64,000 bases of DNA from Chitinophaga flava (GCF_003308995.1 NZ_QFFJ01000001.1:2604001-2668000), one strand, 5' to 3'. Positions 27,569 to 36,795 are shown, numbered from the stretch's first letter. Notes: a model not told the origin generated them from the sequence alone. Made by a program: numbers and translations.

Positions 27569-28699
27569 ATGGAAACAAAACATCAACAGCAAAAAATAAG
27601 AGTAGGTATTGCAGGAGCCAACCCTCATCGTGGCTGGGCATCAACCGCACATATTCCTGCCATTCAGGAACTGGAAGAATATGCATTAACAGCAGCGTCT
27701 ACAACTCAACCAGCATCGGCCCTGGCGGCGAAAGAGCAGTTCCATCTGCCTTATGCGTTTTCAAACTATCAGGAATTGGTAACACATCCCGAAATTGACC
27801 TGGTCACTGTATCCGTAAAAGCACCGGATCATTACAACATTGTAATGGCAGCACTGGAAGCCGGTAAACATGTCTATTGCGAATGGCCGCTGGGTAGGAA
27901 CTTACAGGAAGCAACAGCAATGGCCCACCTGGCAAAGGAAAAAAATGTAGTCACCGCTATTGGTTTACAGGGCCGTTTTTCCCCGGCCATTAATGAAGTG
28001 CGTGCGTTGATCAACAAAGGGTATATAGGTACGGTGTTGTCCACTACAATGATTGCCTCCGGCGAAGTGTTTGGAGCAACAGCCGCTGTAGCCCATGCCT
28101 TTATGCACGATAAGCAACAGGGCGCTACCATGTTGTCAATACAGTTTGCTCATTATGCAGACACCCTGTGCTATGTCCTGGGGGAATTTATATCGCTGAA
28201 TGCCACCCTGGCAACACGCAGAAACAGCGTCCAACTACTGGAAACAGGCGCCATCATTCCCTCTGATTCCCCTGACCAGGTAGCAGTGAATGGTACACTT
28301 ACCTCAGGTGCAGTAGCGTCTATTCACGTAAGAGGAGGACACACAAACGGTAATAACTTTTTATGGGAGATCAACGGAACAGAAGGCGATATCCTGATCC
28401 AGGCACCTATTGGATTTTTCCATCATCTGCGCGATATAACGGTGCTGGCTGCAGACAAACACCAACAGCATCTGGTGCCTGTCAGCATCAGCCAGCAGTT
28501 TGATTACTTAGGTCAGACTGAACTCACAGGCCCCGCCTATAATACCGCCCAGTTTTACAGGGCTGTCGGCAAGAGCATTCTTCATAACACCGGCGAGATT
28601 CCATCTTTTGAAACAGCGTTGCTACGTCACCGTATGATAGATGCAGTGGAAAAGGCTGCTGTATCAGGCACGCGGCAGTCATATCTATTGGCATCCTAA
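27569..28699 (+). CDS. Gfo/Idh/MocA family NAD(P)-dependent oxidoreductase
   Basis: The 376-residue protein has the Rossmann motif VGIAGANPHRGWAS near the N-terminus (a Gly-rich loop with an unusual NPHRGW), the family block EAGKHVYCEWPLGRNLQEA with the catalytic-site CEWP in place of the usual CEKP, and a C-terminal substrate domain. The substrate is unknown. I start at METKHQ (27569), because the upstream ten residues from 27539 lie in the operator region. It is divergent from an HxlR repressor and ends at a terminator. The Lys-to-Trp change in the usual EKP motif may mean a different chemistry from sugar dehydrogenases. Confidence 0.88.
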   Translation: METKHQQQKIRVGIAGANPHRGWASTAHIPAIQELEEYALTAASTTQPASALAAKEQFHLPYAFSNYQELVTHPEIDLVTVSVKAPDHYNIVMAALEAGKHVYCEWPLGRNLQEATAMAHLAKEKNVVTAIGLQGRFSPAINEVRALINKGYIGTVLSTTMIASGEVFGATAAVAHAFMHDKQQGATMLSIQFAHYADTLCYVLGEFISLNATLATRRNSVQLLETGAIIPSDSPDQVAVNGTLTSGAVASIHVRGGHTNGNNFLWEINGTEGDILIQAPIGFFHHLRDITVLAADKHQQHLVPVSISQQFDYLGQTELTGPAYNTAQFYRAVGKSILHNTGEIPSFETALLRHRMIDAVEKAAVSGTRQSYLLAS

Positions 28700-28718
28700 T
28701 ACTTTTAAAAAGAAAAAA

Positions 28719-28760
28719 GGCTATCTCTTAGCTTTTACAAGCAGAGGAGATAGCTTTTTT
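28719..28760 (+). terminator. terminator after the Gfo/Idh/MocA gene
   Basis: ggctatctc and gagatagct form a stem over an 18-base loop, followed by a T-run. Confidence 0.75.
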
Positions 28761-28762
28761 GT

Positions 28763-28799
28763 ATAAACAAAAAACCGTCCCGGTATAAACCAGGACGGT
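28763..28799 (-). terminator. terminator of the TonB receptor/beta-helix lipoprotein operon
   Basis: accgtcc and ggacggt pair around an inner GGT/ACC step. The A-run on the left (28769-28774) becomes the U-run on the minus-strand transcript. It lies 29 bases past the lipoprotein stop codon. Confidence 0.8.
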
Positions 28800-28827
28800 G
28801 TAAATACAGCTTATGAAATCTAAAAAA

Positions 28828-30219
28828 TTACTGAGTTACAACGATTCTGTCCCAGGCAACCCATTTGGCTTTGGTCCAGTCGTTGGCAGGATCAACAGCA
28901 CCCAGGTATTTCACTTTCTCAAAGAAAGCGTCAGCCAGTTTACCGTCGAATTTAGCAGGATCAGCTACGATAGCAGGAGAACCTGTTTGAGGAGCCAGAT
29001 CAGGTGTTTTGTTGTTAAACGGATCTTTTAACTTAATATCACCAGCATTGGCAGCCGCAAATATTTTGGTTGCATCACGACCGGTTACCAGGTTCTGGAG
29101 ACCAGCAGCATCCAGTACAACAGCAGCGGAACCGTCAGCAGTAGAAAACAGATCAGAAGAACCGTGCAGCAGGCTGTTTTTCAGACCGCTGGTACCATCA
29201 GCATAAAAACCAATGGTAACGTTATCGTCTATACGTAATGCAGCTTTCTGAGCACCCATGATGATAGAGTTGCCAAGGATAAACTTGGTACCTCTTCTCC
29301 AACGCATACCATAACCGTAGTCAGCGCTGGTACGAACATCATTATTAGGTCCGATAGCAGTGAAGTTGGACAGAACCGGGAAAGTGGTAGGTGTAGTGGT
29401 GATAGGCAGATTCTTAGGGTTGGTGTTATCTACCTCAAAGTTGTTGGATACGTCACCATCAGATTTTTTATCTGTAAAAGATGGTTGTTTTACGGATACT
29501 GCAAACTGAATCATGCCATGGTAAGCATCATCCATGTCAAAATCGTCGTCAGCGCAGTTGTAGGCGATAAGGTGTTTCGCATTTACACTACCACCAAAGA
29601 ATTCAAATGCATCATCCAAACCATTCACCACCTGAATATAATTCAAAGTAGTTTTATTACCTACACAGTACAAAGACAGCCCATTGATCTCATCGTTGGC
29701 AGCTACCGCTTTACCAGCATACTCGATTCTTACATACTGCAGGCTGCCGGAGTTATCATCATCTTGGTTACCACCAAAAGCAGAATAGGCAGCGTCAACG
29801 TTACCTTCTATTTTAGAGTGGTTACCATTACCGGTGGCTTTACCTACTAACACGATACCACCCAGGTCTCCTGGTTTTTTCTCGGTATGTCCGGAAGTAA
29901 ATACGATCGGATTGTCAGCGGTACCATTAGCTTGCAGCTGAGCACCTTTGTATACTACCAGTACACCGGCAGAATCACGCATACTGATAATCTTTGTACC
30001 TGCCTCAATGCTCAGCGTCGCATTATCAACATAAACATAACCACGCAGTACATACACCTTGTTTTTGTTCCAGGTCTGGTTTGCAGTGATTTTGTTTCTG
30101 ATCATGATGGTATCATTACCAGAAGCTGGCGGAGGTGTGGTGTTATTGTTATCATCCTTTTTGCTGCAGGCCGCAAAAGAGGCAGCAGCCAGCAATGCTA
30201 ATACATAATTTTTTTTCAT
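28828..30219 (-). CDS. surface lipoprotein with predicted parallel beta-helix fold
   Basis: The 463-residue lipoprotein (lipobox FAAC, Cys18) has a short Asn/Thr/Pro linker, then ITANQTWNKNKVYVLRGYVYVDNATLSIEAGTKI-type strands and repeated right-handed beta-helix rungs (LQYVRIEYAGKAV, LNYIQVVNGLDDAFEFFGG, LIAYNCADDDFDMDDAY). The DDAFEFFGG and ADDDFDMDDAY segments are acidic and could bind divalent cations. Its gene follows the TonB receptor after 45 bases, so it is probably a surface partner of that receptor. The family is common in Bacteroidota but I do not know a demonstrated function. Confidence 0.82.
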   Translation of the reverse strand: MKKNYVLALLAAASFAACSKKDDNNNTTPPPASGNDTIMIRNKITANQTWNKNKVYVLRGYVYVDNATLSIEAGTKIISMRDSAGVLVVYKGAQLQANGTADNPIVFTSGHTEKKPGDLGGIVLVGKATGNGNHSKIEGNVDAAYSAFGGNQDDDNSGSLQYVRIEYAGKAVAANDEINGLSLYCVGNKTTLNYIQVVNGLDDAFEFFGGSVNAKHLIAYNCADDDFDMDDAYHGMIQFAVSVKQPSFTDKKSDGDVSNNFEVDNTNPKNLPITTTPTTFPVLSNFTAIGPNNDVRTSADYGYGMRWRRGTKFILGNSIIMGAQKAALRIDDNVTIGFYADGTSGLKNSLLHGSSDLFSTADGSAAVVLDAAGLQNLVTGRDATKIFAAANAGDIKLKDPFNNKTPDLAPQTGSPAIVADPAKFDGKLADAFFEKVKYLGAVDPANDWTKAKWVAWDRIVVTQ

Positions 30220-30264
30220 ACCGCTAAAAACTATTTGGTTTAAAAGATTTAAGTATTCGTTGGC

Positions 30265-33081
30265 TTATTTCCCTTTTGACAGGAAACTATATTTAAAGGA
30301 AATGGTAAAGGTGGTACCCGGTTTTAATGAGCTGATGATGTAATCTTTTCCTGCTACATAGGCTGTTTTATCGTTGCCCGGGAACTTATAGTACAATGCA
30401 ATAGGCTGTGCGAAGACATCCGAGATGTTCAGCTTCAACTCTCCACGGCTTTTGAAGACTGCTTTACTGATCTGGAAGTCAACAATATCTCTGGGCTTTT
30501 CGTAAGTGTCCAGCCCGGCATTCGTACCTCTGAATCTCAGCCGCTGGCCGATTCTGTTGTAAAGCAGGTTTACAGAGAAACTGTTGTTGGGTGCTGCATA
30601 CGAAATACCACTGTTGATAAGATAAGGAGACTGTCCCTGCAACGGTGTTTGTTTATCCGCAGCTACAACACCAGGCAGTTCTACCTTGGAATAGATATAA
30701 GCGGCATTGGCATAAAAAACCAGGTTATCAAACAAGGACGCAGGTGAAATAAAATTCAGCCGTTTTCTGAATTCCATCTCCGCACCGTAATCCGTTGCGC
30801 TTTCCGCATTACTGTAGGAAAGGATATTATTACCATCGTTGGTTTGCTCAATAGGATCTTTGAATTTTTTGTAGAAGACAGAAGCGGAGATAACCTCACC
30901 TGCTCCAGGGAACATTTCCCATCTCAAATCTCCATTAGTAGCCACACTTCGTTTCAGGTACTCATTACCCTGAATAAGGAATTCATTATCGTAATCATAG
31001 TATCTGAAGTTCGCCAGCTCTCTGAATTCTGGCCTGTTAACCGTTTGAGAAAACGACAATCTCAAATTGCTTTTTTCTGTGAGGCCATAGGTAAGATTGG
31101 CTGAAGGCAGTACATCTGTATTGTTATACCGCTGAGGTGTCTGACCAACTGTTTTCAGCTCCTGCACATAAGATTCAACTCTCGCGCCCCATACCAGTCT
31201 TAAAGCCTCCATCAGCTTATTATCAAACATCAGGTAACCTGCGGTCAGGTCTGCTGTTCCTTTATAATCTTTATTGTTGGCATCAATCTTCGCCAGCAGA
31301 ATTCTATACTTATCAATCATCTCCGGACTAAAGATGTTATCAACAGTCACACCTTTATCCAATGGTATTTCAGCTCTGGATGATGCAGTGGCATAACCAA
31401 GCGCAATAGCTGAAAAATCACGGCTGCGGTAGGTTTTTACAGCGCCGAATTTAAACTTCTGGCTTTCACCAAACAGTTTAAAAGGAACAGAGAAATTCAG
31501 ATTACCTCCATAGATATTTTCATTCAGGTTGGTGTATACGCGGCCCGCATCTCGGATAGCAGGATTGTTCTCACCAGACAATGTCAAAGTATAATAATCA
31601 TTTCCGGCATATTGCTGAAAGGAAAGGATGCGCTGGTCCGGCTGATAACGGGAAGAACGGGCATAAAACAAATTCCAGTCTGCGTTGAGTTTGTCCTTTC
31701 CGATCACATGCTGACCTTCCAGTGTTGAATGCAGAAGACTGTTTCTGGTAGTTTCATTATTGTAGCTCAAACGGGGCTGGCCATCATTGTTGTCAAACAC
31801 CAGTCCTGACCTGCGGGTAAATGCAGTGTTAAAATCGTTGTTGTAAAAGTTTTTAAGTGCTATTTTACTTTTTCTGAAACTGTAGGAAAAATTCAACACA
31901 GCACCCAGATTGCTCGATTGCGTGTATACATCATCGTTAAAATCAAAGAGGTGTTCACTAACATTTTTTTCGCTGCGGTCTCTTGTATTACGTTTGTTGG
32001 TATTACCATAATTAATGGCAAAAATATATCCCAGACGGTTGCGGTCTTTCACCTGCCAGCTATTGCCCATAGACAGTTGTATGCCGATAGGAGGGCGGCT
32101 TTTACCATTTAATTTCCCACTGCTGTAGGTATTAGGAAACTGTTTGGCAATAGCTATTTTCTGTGCATCTTCCAGCAGGGTATAATTACCTTTTGCTGCA
32201 TTTTTATAGACATCCGGTAAAGCGCGGGAACCGTCATCATATCCCAGGAAATCATATTTCCCTTTGGGAGGAGCTGTATAAAAATCCTTGAAAGTAGTTT
32301 GTGTATTATAACCGGTGCTAAGCGACAGGTCCAGGAAACGCTGATCAGGGAAGTCTTTGGTACTAACCTTCACCGCACCGCCGGCAAAATCGCCGGGCAG
32401 GTCCGGGGAGGCGGTTTTATAGATCGTAATATTATCGATCAGTCCTGATGGAATGATGTCAAAGGAGAAGGCTTTTTTGTCGGGCTCCGTGCTTGGCATC
32501 TGTGCGTTGTTCATGAGCGTGGTGTTGTAACGCTCGCTGAGTCCGCGCACTACTACAAACTTATTATCCTGAATACTGGTGCCGCTCACACGCTTTAATA
32601 CTTCACCGGTATTTTTATCCGGTGACTTTTTAATAAGATCAGCAGAAATACCATCAGATACTACTGCATTGTTTTTCTGTGCAGCATACAGTGCGTTGAT
32701 GGTTTCCTGTTTGTAAGAACCTTTCACCACTACTTCCTGTAATGATTTGGAAGATGGTTCATCCATGACAATATTAAGTAAGGTAGGACTACTAACTTTT
32801 ACAACGACATCAGATATTGATTTTGTCTGATAGCCCATGTATTTAAAGTCTATTGTATAAACACCGGGATCAATAGTAAATGTATATCGTCCTTCCACAT
32901 CGGTAACGGCACCTTTGCCGGTGCCCTGAACCGCAATGGTAACGCCGATCAGCGCTTCACCGGTCTTTTTATCGGTTACTTTACCGGTCACCTTTGCAGG
33001 ATCTCCAGCCAGAAGAGGCTGTGCAAAAATAAATTGGAAAACAGTCAGCAGTAATACAGGTACAGATAAAAAGCCCTTCAC
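30265..33081 (-). CDS. TonB-dependent outer-membrane receptor with carboxypeptidase-like domain
   Basis: The 938-residue protein has a signal peptide (1-20), a carboxypeptidase-like regulatory domain (about 29-115; KVTGKVTDKKTGEALIGVTI), a plug with FVVVRGLSERYNTTLMNNAQMPS and FDIIPSGLIDNITIYKTASPDLPGDFAGG, and a long barrel closing with TFTISFKYSF. It is not of the SusC type, since the LYIIDG motif is absent. Its ligand is unknown; the cotranscribed beta-helix lipoprotein is the only clue. A TATTTTTG box 55-65 bases upstream and a phased array of tatatac elements further upstream may control it. Confidence 0.93.
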   Translation of the reverse strand: MKGFLSVPVLLLTVFQFIFAQPLLAGDPAKVTGKVTDKKTGEALIGVTIAVQGTGKGAVTDVEGRYTFTIDPGVYTIDFKYMGYQTKSISDVVVKVSSPTLLNIVMDEPSSKSLQEVVVKGSYKQETINALYAAQKNNAVVSDGISADLIKKSPDKNTGEVLKRVSGTSIQDNKFVVVRGLSERYNTTLMNNAQMPSTEPDKKAFSFDIIPSGLIDNITIYKTASPDLPGDFAGGAVKVSTKDFPDQRFLDLSLSTGYNTQTTFKDFYTAPPKGKYDFLGYDDGSRALPDVYKNAAKGNYTLLEDAQKIAIAKQFPNTYSSGKLNGKSRPPIGIQLSMGNSWQVKDRNRLGYIFAINYGNTNKRNTRDRSEKNVSEHLFDFNDDVYTQSSNLGAVLNFSYSFRKSKIALKNFYNNDFNTAFTRRSGLVFDNNDGQPRLSYNNETTRNSLLHSTLEGQHVIGKDKLNADWNLFYARSSRYQPDQRILSFQQYAGNDYYTLTLSGENNPAIRDAGRVYTNLNENIYGGNLNFSVPFKLFGESQKFKFGAVKTYRSRDFSAIALGYATASSRAEIPLDKGVTVDNIFSPEMIDKYRILLAKIDANNKDYKGTADLTAGYLMFDNKLMEALRLVWGARVESYVQELKTVGQTPQRYNNTDVLPSANLTYGLTEKSNLRLSFSQTVNRPEFRELANFRYYDYDNEFLIQGNEYLKRSVATNGDLRWEMFPGAGEVISASVFYKKFKDPIEQTNDGNNILSYSNAESATDYGAEMEFRKRLNFISPASLFDNLVFYANAAYIYSKVELPGVVAADKQTPLQGQSPYLINSGISYAAPNNSFSVNLLYNRIGQRLRFRGTNAGLDTYEKPRDIVDFQISKAVFKSRGELKLNISDVFAQPIALYYKFPGNDKTAYVAGKDYIISSLKPGTTFTISFKYSFLSKGK

Positions 33082-33142
33082 GATGTTTGGTTTATTTTAA
33101 TACGGTTTTAATTTTATTTTAATCCCGTTTTAATCTTGATGG

Positions 33143-33150
33143 CAAAAATA
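33143..33150 (-). promoter_or_regulatory. candidate -7 promoter element for the TonB receptor operon
   Basis: On the minus strand the sequence reads TATTTTTG, fitting TAnnTTTG, with cttcg about 20 bases upstream as a weak -33 candidate. The predicted start of transcription would be near 33136, giving a leader of about 55 nucleotides. Confidence 0.4.
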
Positions 33151-33233
33151 TCCGGGCTGAATTAACGAAGTGTTAAGCCGGCATTACCTGTATGTTAATA
33201 GTCGATTATTCTTTACTTGGAGGTAACAGCAAA

Positions 33234-33357
33234 GTATATACGTAAAATGTACACGGGGAAATATATACGAAATGAAGAACACAGGCACAGGTATATACAC
33301 ACCGGTGCCTGCAGTAACATATACTATGGGAATAAATTCAACGGGAAAGTATATACG
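33234..33357. repeat. phased array of five tatatac elements upstream of the TonB receptor
   Basis: This 341-base gap (33082-33422) has no gene. Within it gtatatac or a close variant occurs at 33234, 33261 (atatatac), 33291, 33319 (catatact) and 33350. The steps are 27, 30, 28 and 31 bases, so the mean is about 29. Three copies have a purine-rich lead (gggaaag or ggggaaa) and a trailing cg. The third copy sits in the loop of a hairpin (caggcac 33282-33288 with gtgcctg 33305-33311). The array begins about 85 bases upstream of the predicted receptor promoter, which suggests repeated binding sites; a decayed minisatellite is the alternative. Confidence 0.55.
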
Positions 33358-33422
33358 CAGAAAGGCTCATAGGATAAGGTCACATAAGATATGGCAGAGA
33401 TGGAACAACTGAAGCAGTCGGC

Positions 33423-33821
33423 TTACATCAGAAAGGATGGAGGCGCAGTCCTGTTCATCAGCATATCCAAGGATATATCGACCTGATAGTTGCGTTCTTC
33501 CCGTTTACCTTGCGTGGTAGCAGACGATATCTGGAAAAGATGCTGGCTTTTGTTCGTAAAAGGTTTATTGTCTTTGTTACACAGTTCCAGGCTGAAGTTA
33601 AAACGTTCTTCCAGGTCTTCTTCGAATTCGCGGAGGCTGAGTGTTTCATCAATAGGATATTCCACCAGGTTTTCTTCTTCAAATCCGGCTTCTCTCAGTG
33701 TATCAAAGGCATTTGCCAGTGAATGGCGTACATATACTGCTACGTTACAGGACAACAAACGCTGGATCTGCATCTGTAGCAGGGATATTGTCATTAATGG
33801 GTGTAATTTGAGTACTTTCAT
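33423..33821 (-). CDS. hypothetical protein, unrecognised
   Basis: The 132-residue protein has no signal peptide and no motif I recognise. It has a mixed alpha/beta pattern with an acidic helix (LSLREFEEDLEERFNFSLELC) in the middle and a polar end (GKREERNYQVDISLDM). Frames on the opposite strand are also open here, so codon choice is the main support. It is isolated, lies upstream of the repeat array, and reads toward the TonB receptor operon with the same orientation. It could be a small regulator of that operon, but nothing in the sequence shows it. Confidence 0.55.
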   Translation of the reverse strand: MKVLKLHPLMTISLLQMQIQRLLSCNVAVYVRHSLANAFDTLREAGFEEENLVEYPIDETLSLREFEEDLEERFNFSLELCNKDNKPFTNKSQHLFQISSATTQGKREERNYQVDISLDMLMNRTAPPSFLM

Positions 33822-33997
33822 CGCTGTTCAATCTTCATTTACTGCGCTTACTAAATAGGTTTTCTTAGGTGAATAGTAATAAGCAAACTTAGCAGTCTAC
33901 TTTTAATTTAATATTAAGCACTTGTTATGATTATGTGAAAATAATACTCAAATATAAAAATATTTGAATATTTAAAATATTAAAATCATGAAGATAT

Positions 33998-34828
33998 TCA
34001 GGAGCCGGGGAAAACGATGACACGGGCAGCATCCCAGTCGGACGCGGCATCGTCTTCATCTTCCGGCAGTACGATCTTTGTTTTGCTCACAGGGTGTTGA
34101 TACAAGGTCCATTGTTGCTGGGAATATTCGAGGGCGGTGAGGCTCTCTACCCAGTCACCGGAGTTGAGATAAGTCACTGATTTATCCCCAACGGGCATTT
34201 CCTTGATAAGCGGCTGGTGGATATGACCACAGCATACTACATCAAAGCCCTTGTCTACTGCGATTTCGGCCACAGTCTGTTCAAAGTCGGAGATAAATTT
34301 AATGGCTGACTTCACCCCTTGCTTTACTTTTTTGGAGAAAGACATTTTTTCGCGTCCCAGGCCCTCCAGGATATGATTAACCAGGCGATTGAGGATAATG
34401 AGCAGATCATACCCTTTTCCACCCAGTTTGGCCAGCCACTTGGAGTTTTTCATGGTCACGTCGTACACGTCGCCATGGAAGAACCAGTGTTTTTTACCAT
34501 CTACGTCCAGTACCAGTTTATTATCGATGGTGAAATTGCTCAGCTCGAAGCCGGCATATTTACGAAGGGCTTCGTCATGGTTGCCCGTCAGATAATATAC
34601 TTCGGTGCCTTTACCGATCATCTTCAGTATTTTCCGGATCACCTTGGTATGTGCCTTCGGGAAGTAGCGTTTGCTGAACTGCCAGATGTCAATGATGTCT
34701 CCGTTGAGCACCATAATCCGGGGATCGATGCTGTCCAGGTATTGGACGAGCTCTTTGGCGTGGCAGCCGTAGATTCCGAGGTGTACATCGGAGATAACGA
34801 CTATATCTAATGCGCGTTTGTCTGACAT
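33998..34828 (-). CDS. UDP-2,3-diacylglucosamine diphosphatase-like metallophosphoesterase
   Basis: The 276-residue protein carries the calcineurin-type metal sites in order: ISDVHLG (Asp-x-His), NGDIIDIW (Gly-Asp), TGNHDE (Gly-Asn-His-Asp), WFFHGDVYD and CCGHIHQP. This set and the length resemble LpxH/LpxI-type hydrolases that remove UMP from UDP-2,3-diacylglucosamine in lipid A synthesis, but Bacteroidota carry several paralogues of this family with unknown substrates. It stands alone on the minus strand and shares a 184-base divergent region with the DUF47-PiT operon. Confidence 0.78.
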   Translation of the reverse strand: MSDKRALDIVVISDVHLGIYGCHAKELVQYLDSIDPRIMVLNGDIIDIWQFSKRYFPKAHTKVIRKILKMIGKGTEVYYLTGNHDEALRKYAGFELSNFTIDNKLVLDVDGKKHWFFHGDVYDVTMKNSKWLAKLGGKGYDLLIILNRLVNHILEGLGREKMSFSKKVKQGVKSAIKFISDFEQTVAEIAVDKGFDVVCCGHIHQPLIKEMPVGDKSVTYLNSGDWVESLTALEYSQQQWTLYQHPVSKTKIVLPEDEDDAASDWDAARVIVFPGS

Positions 34829-34981
34829 CTAATACAGGGTAAAATGGAACAGGTTGTAGGCACCTGTTTATGATTATAATTTCTTATACAAAGGAAAAAT
34901 CGCTATATTACTTTTATATTAATCCAGTGTTAAGGAATTATTAATTCGTGTTTTTTTCTGGCTCCAATTGATTCGGAAAGC

Positions 34982-34989
34982 TATTTTTG
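34982..34989 (+). promoter_or_regulatory. candidate -7 promoter element for the phosphate transport operon
   Basis: TATTTTTG, fitting TAnnTTTG, lies 23 bases before the DUF47 start codon. A tttctg about 22 bases upstream is only a weak -33 candidate. Confidence 0.4.
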
Positions 34990-35012
34990 CGGCAAATTTT
35001 AAACTCAAACGT

Positions 35013-35660
35013 ATGGGAGGCTTCAATTCCTTTGTTAAACTATTCATGCCGAAAGACCGGGTATTTTATTCTTTGTTTGAAGATGTGTCTTCCAACCTCG
35101 TTGAAATGGCCCAGGTGCTCAACGAACTGGTAGCCACCAATGATCCAGCCGTACGTAAAGACAAAGTACATCTGATCGAGAGACTGGAACATAAAAACGA
35201 CGATTATACCCACCGCATATTTGTAGAACTGGGACAGAATTTCATCACTCCATTTGACCGGGAAGATATCCACTATCTGGCCGCCACACTGGACGATGTA
35301 GCCGACTATATCCATGGTTCCGCCAAAAGGATGGACCTCTATAAAGTAAATACTCCCAACGAAAGTATCCGCAAACTTGCCGAACTGATCCACCTGGGCG
35401 TACTGGAGCTCCACAAAGCCATCCCTGAACTGCGCAACATGCAGAACATGCGTGTTATCACCGATGCCTGTGTAAAAATCAACAGCCTTGAGAATCATGC
35501 CGACGATATCTACGACAGAGCCATTGCCGACTTGTTTGATACTGAGCAAAATGCTGCAGAACTGATTAAAATGCGTGAAATATACCAGGCTCTGGAAATC
35601 GCTACCGACAAATGCGAGGATTGCGCCAACGTTATTGAGACCATTATTATCAAATATTCC
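35013..35660 (+). CDS. DUF47 family (PhoU-like) phosphate transport regulator
   Basis: This protein of 215 residues is an all-helical PhoU-like DUF47 protein: MPKDRVFYSLFEDVSSNLVEMA, LEHKNDDYTHRIFVELGQNFITPFDREDI and CEDCANVIETIIIKY. Such proteins accompany PiT transporters and are thought to modulate them. I start at MGGFNSF (35013), since the preceding frame overlaps the candidate promoter. The stop codon follows at 35661-35663, and the pit gene starts about 40 bases later, so the two form an operon. Confidence 0.92.
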
Positions 35661-35702
35661 TGATAAGGGATATAGTTCTGACCGCATAATCCTCGTGTTA
35701 CC

Positions 35703-36704
35703 ATGACTTTATTAGTAATAATTGTTATACTGGCATTTGTGTTTGACTATATCAATGGTTTTCACGATGCAGCCAACTCTATCGCCACTATCGTGTCGAC
35801 CAAGGTGCTGACACCTTTTCAGGCAGTACTTTGGGCCGCAGTCTTCAACTTTGCGGCTTTTTTTATTGCCAAATATGTAATCGGCGAGTTTAAAGTAGCC
35901 AACTCCGTTGCCAGCTCCGTATTCGAACAATACATCACCCTGAAAGTGATCTTCAGCGGTCTGGTAGCAGCCATCACCTGGAACCTCTTTACCTGGTGGC
36001 TGGGTATCCCGTCCAGTTCTTCCCATACCCTGATCGGTGGCTTTATCGGCGCAGCCGTTACCAGTGCCGGCACACTCGATGTGATCAACTATCACAAAGT
36101 GCTGCCTATCGTGTACTTCATCGTACTCGCCCCGCTGATCGGTATGATAGTAGCCTTTATCATTACCCTCATCATTGTGAATATCTGCCGCAAGGCTAAT
36201 CCCTTCCGGGCAGAAAACTGGTTCAAACGCCTGCAGCTGGCTTCTTCAGCAGCACTCAGCCTTGGCCACGGCAGTAACGATGCCCAGAAAGTAATGGGTA
36301 TCATCGCTGCAGCCATGGTGTCTGCCGGATATATTCCCAATATCAAAGCCATGCCCGACTGGATACCACTGGCCTGCTTTACCTGTATCGCCCTCGGTAC
36401 CATGAGCGGCGGCTGGAAGATCGTTAAAACAATGGGTACCCGTATCACCAAAGTAACTCCCCTCGAAGGTGTTGCTGCTGAAACGTCCGGTGCCATCACC
36501 CTCTTCCTCACCGAACATCTCGGTATCCCCGCCAGTACCACCCACGTGATCACCGGCGCCATTATGGGAGTAGGTGCTACTAAAAGATTGTCAGCCGTTC
36601 GTTGGGGTGTAACCGTAAGCCTCCTCTGGGCCTGGGTTTTAACGATCCCCATCAGCGGTATCCTCGCTGCGCTCACCTACCTGATCGTAAGCATCTTCAT
36701 CTAG
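35703..36704 (+). CDS. low-affinity inorganic phosphate transporter, PiT family
   Basis: The 333-residue inner-membrane protein has about ten hydrophobic helices and both PiT signatures: DYINGFHDAANSIATIVSTKVLTP in the N-terminal half and SLGHGSNDAQKVMGIIAAAM in the C-terminal half, each with the conserved G-x-x-D-A/N pattern. PiT proteins move metal-phosphate complexes with protons or sodium. The DUF47 gene is immediately upstream, the usual arrangement, and a terminator ends the operon. Confidence 0.95.
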   Translation: MTLLVIIVILAFVFDYINGFHDAANSIATIVSTKVLTPFQAVLWAAVFNFAAFFIAKYVIGEFKVANSVASSVFEQYITLKVIFSGLVAAITWNLFTWWLGIPSSSSHTLIGGFIGAAVTSAGTLDVINYHKVLPIVYFIVLAPLIGMIVAFIITLIIVNICRKANPFRAENWFKRLQLASSAALSLGHGSNDAQKVMGIIAAAMVSAGYIPNIKAMPDWIPLACFTCIALGTMSGGWKIVKTMGTRITKVTPLEGVAAETSGAITLFLTEHLGIPASTTHVITGAIMGVGATKRLSAVRWGVTVSLLWAWVLTIPISGILAALTYLIVSIFI

Positions 36705-36728
36705 CATAAATGATTATCCATCATATTT

Positions 36729-36764
36729 AAAAAGCTCTCCGTACTTCACGGAGAGCTTTTTTTT
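36729..36764 (+). terminator. intrinsic terminator of the DUF47-PiT operon
   Basis: aaagctctccgt and acggagagcttt form a stem with a short loop, followed by eight T. Confidence 0.93.
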
Positions 36765-36795
36765 ATAAAAATGTCGCCATGTGAAATAGAGCTAC

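Noticed and set aside
33234..33357. CRISPR-like repeat array
   Set aside because: Repeats are only about 8-12 bases, imperfect, and spacing varies from 27 to 31, with no Cas genes or matching spacers. Regulatory sites or a minisatellite fit better.
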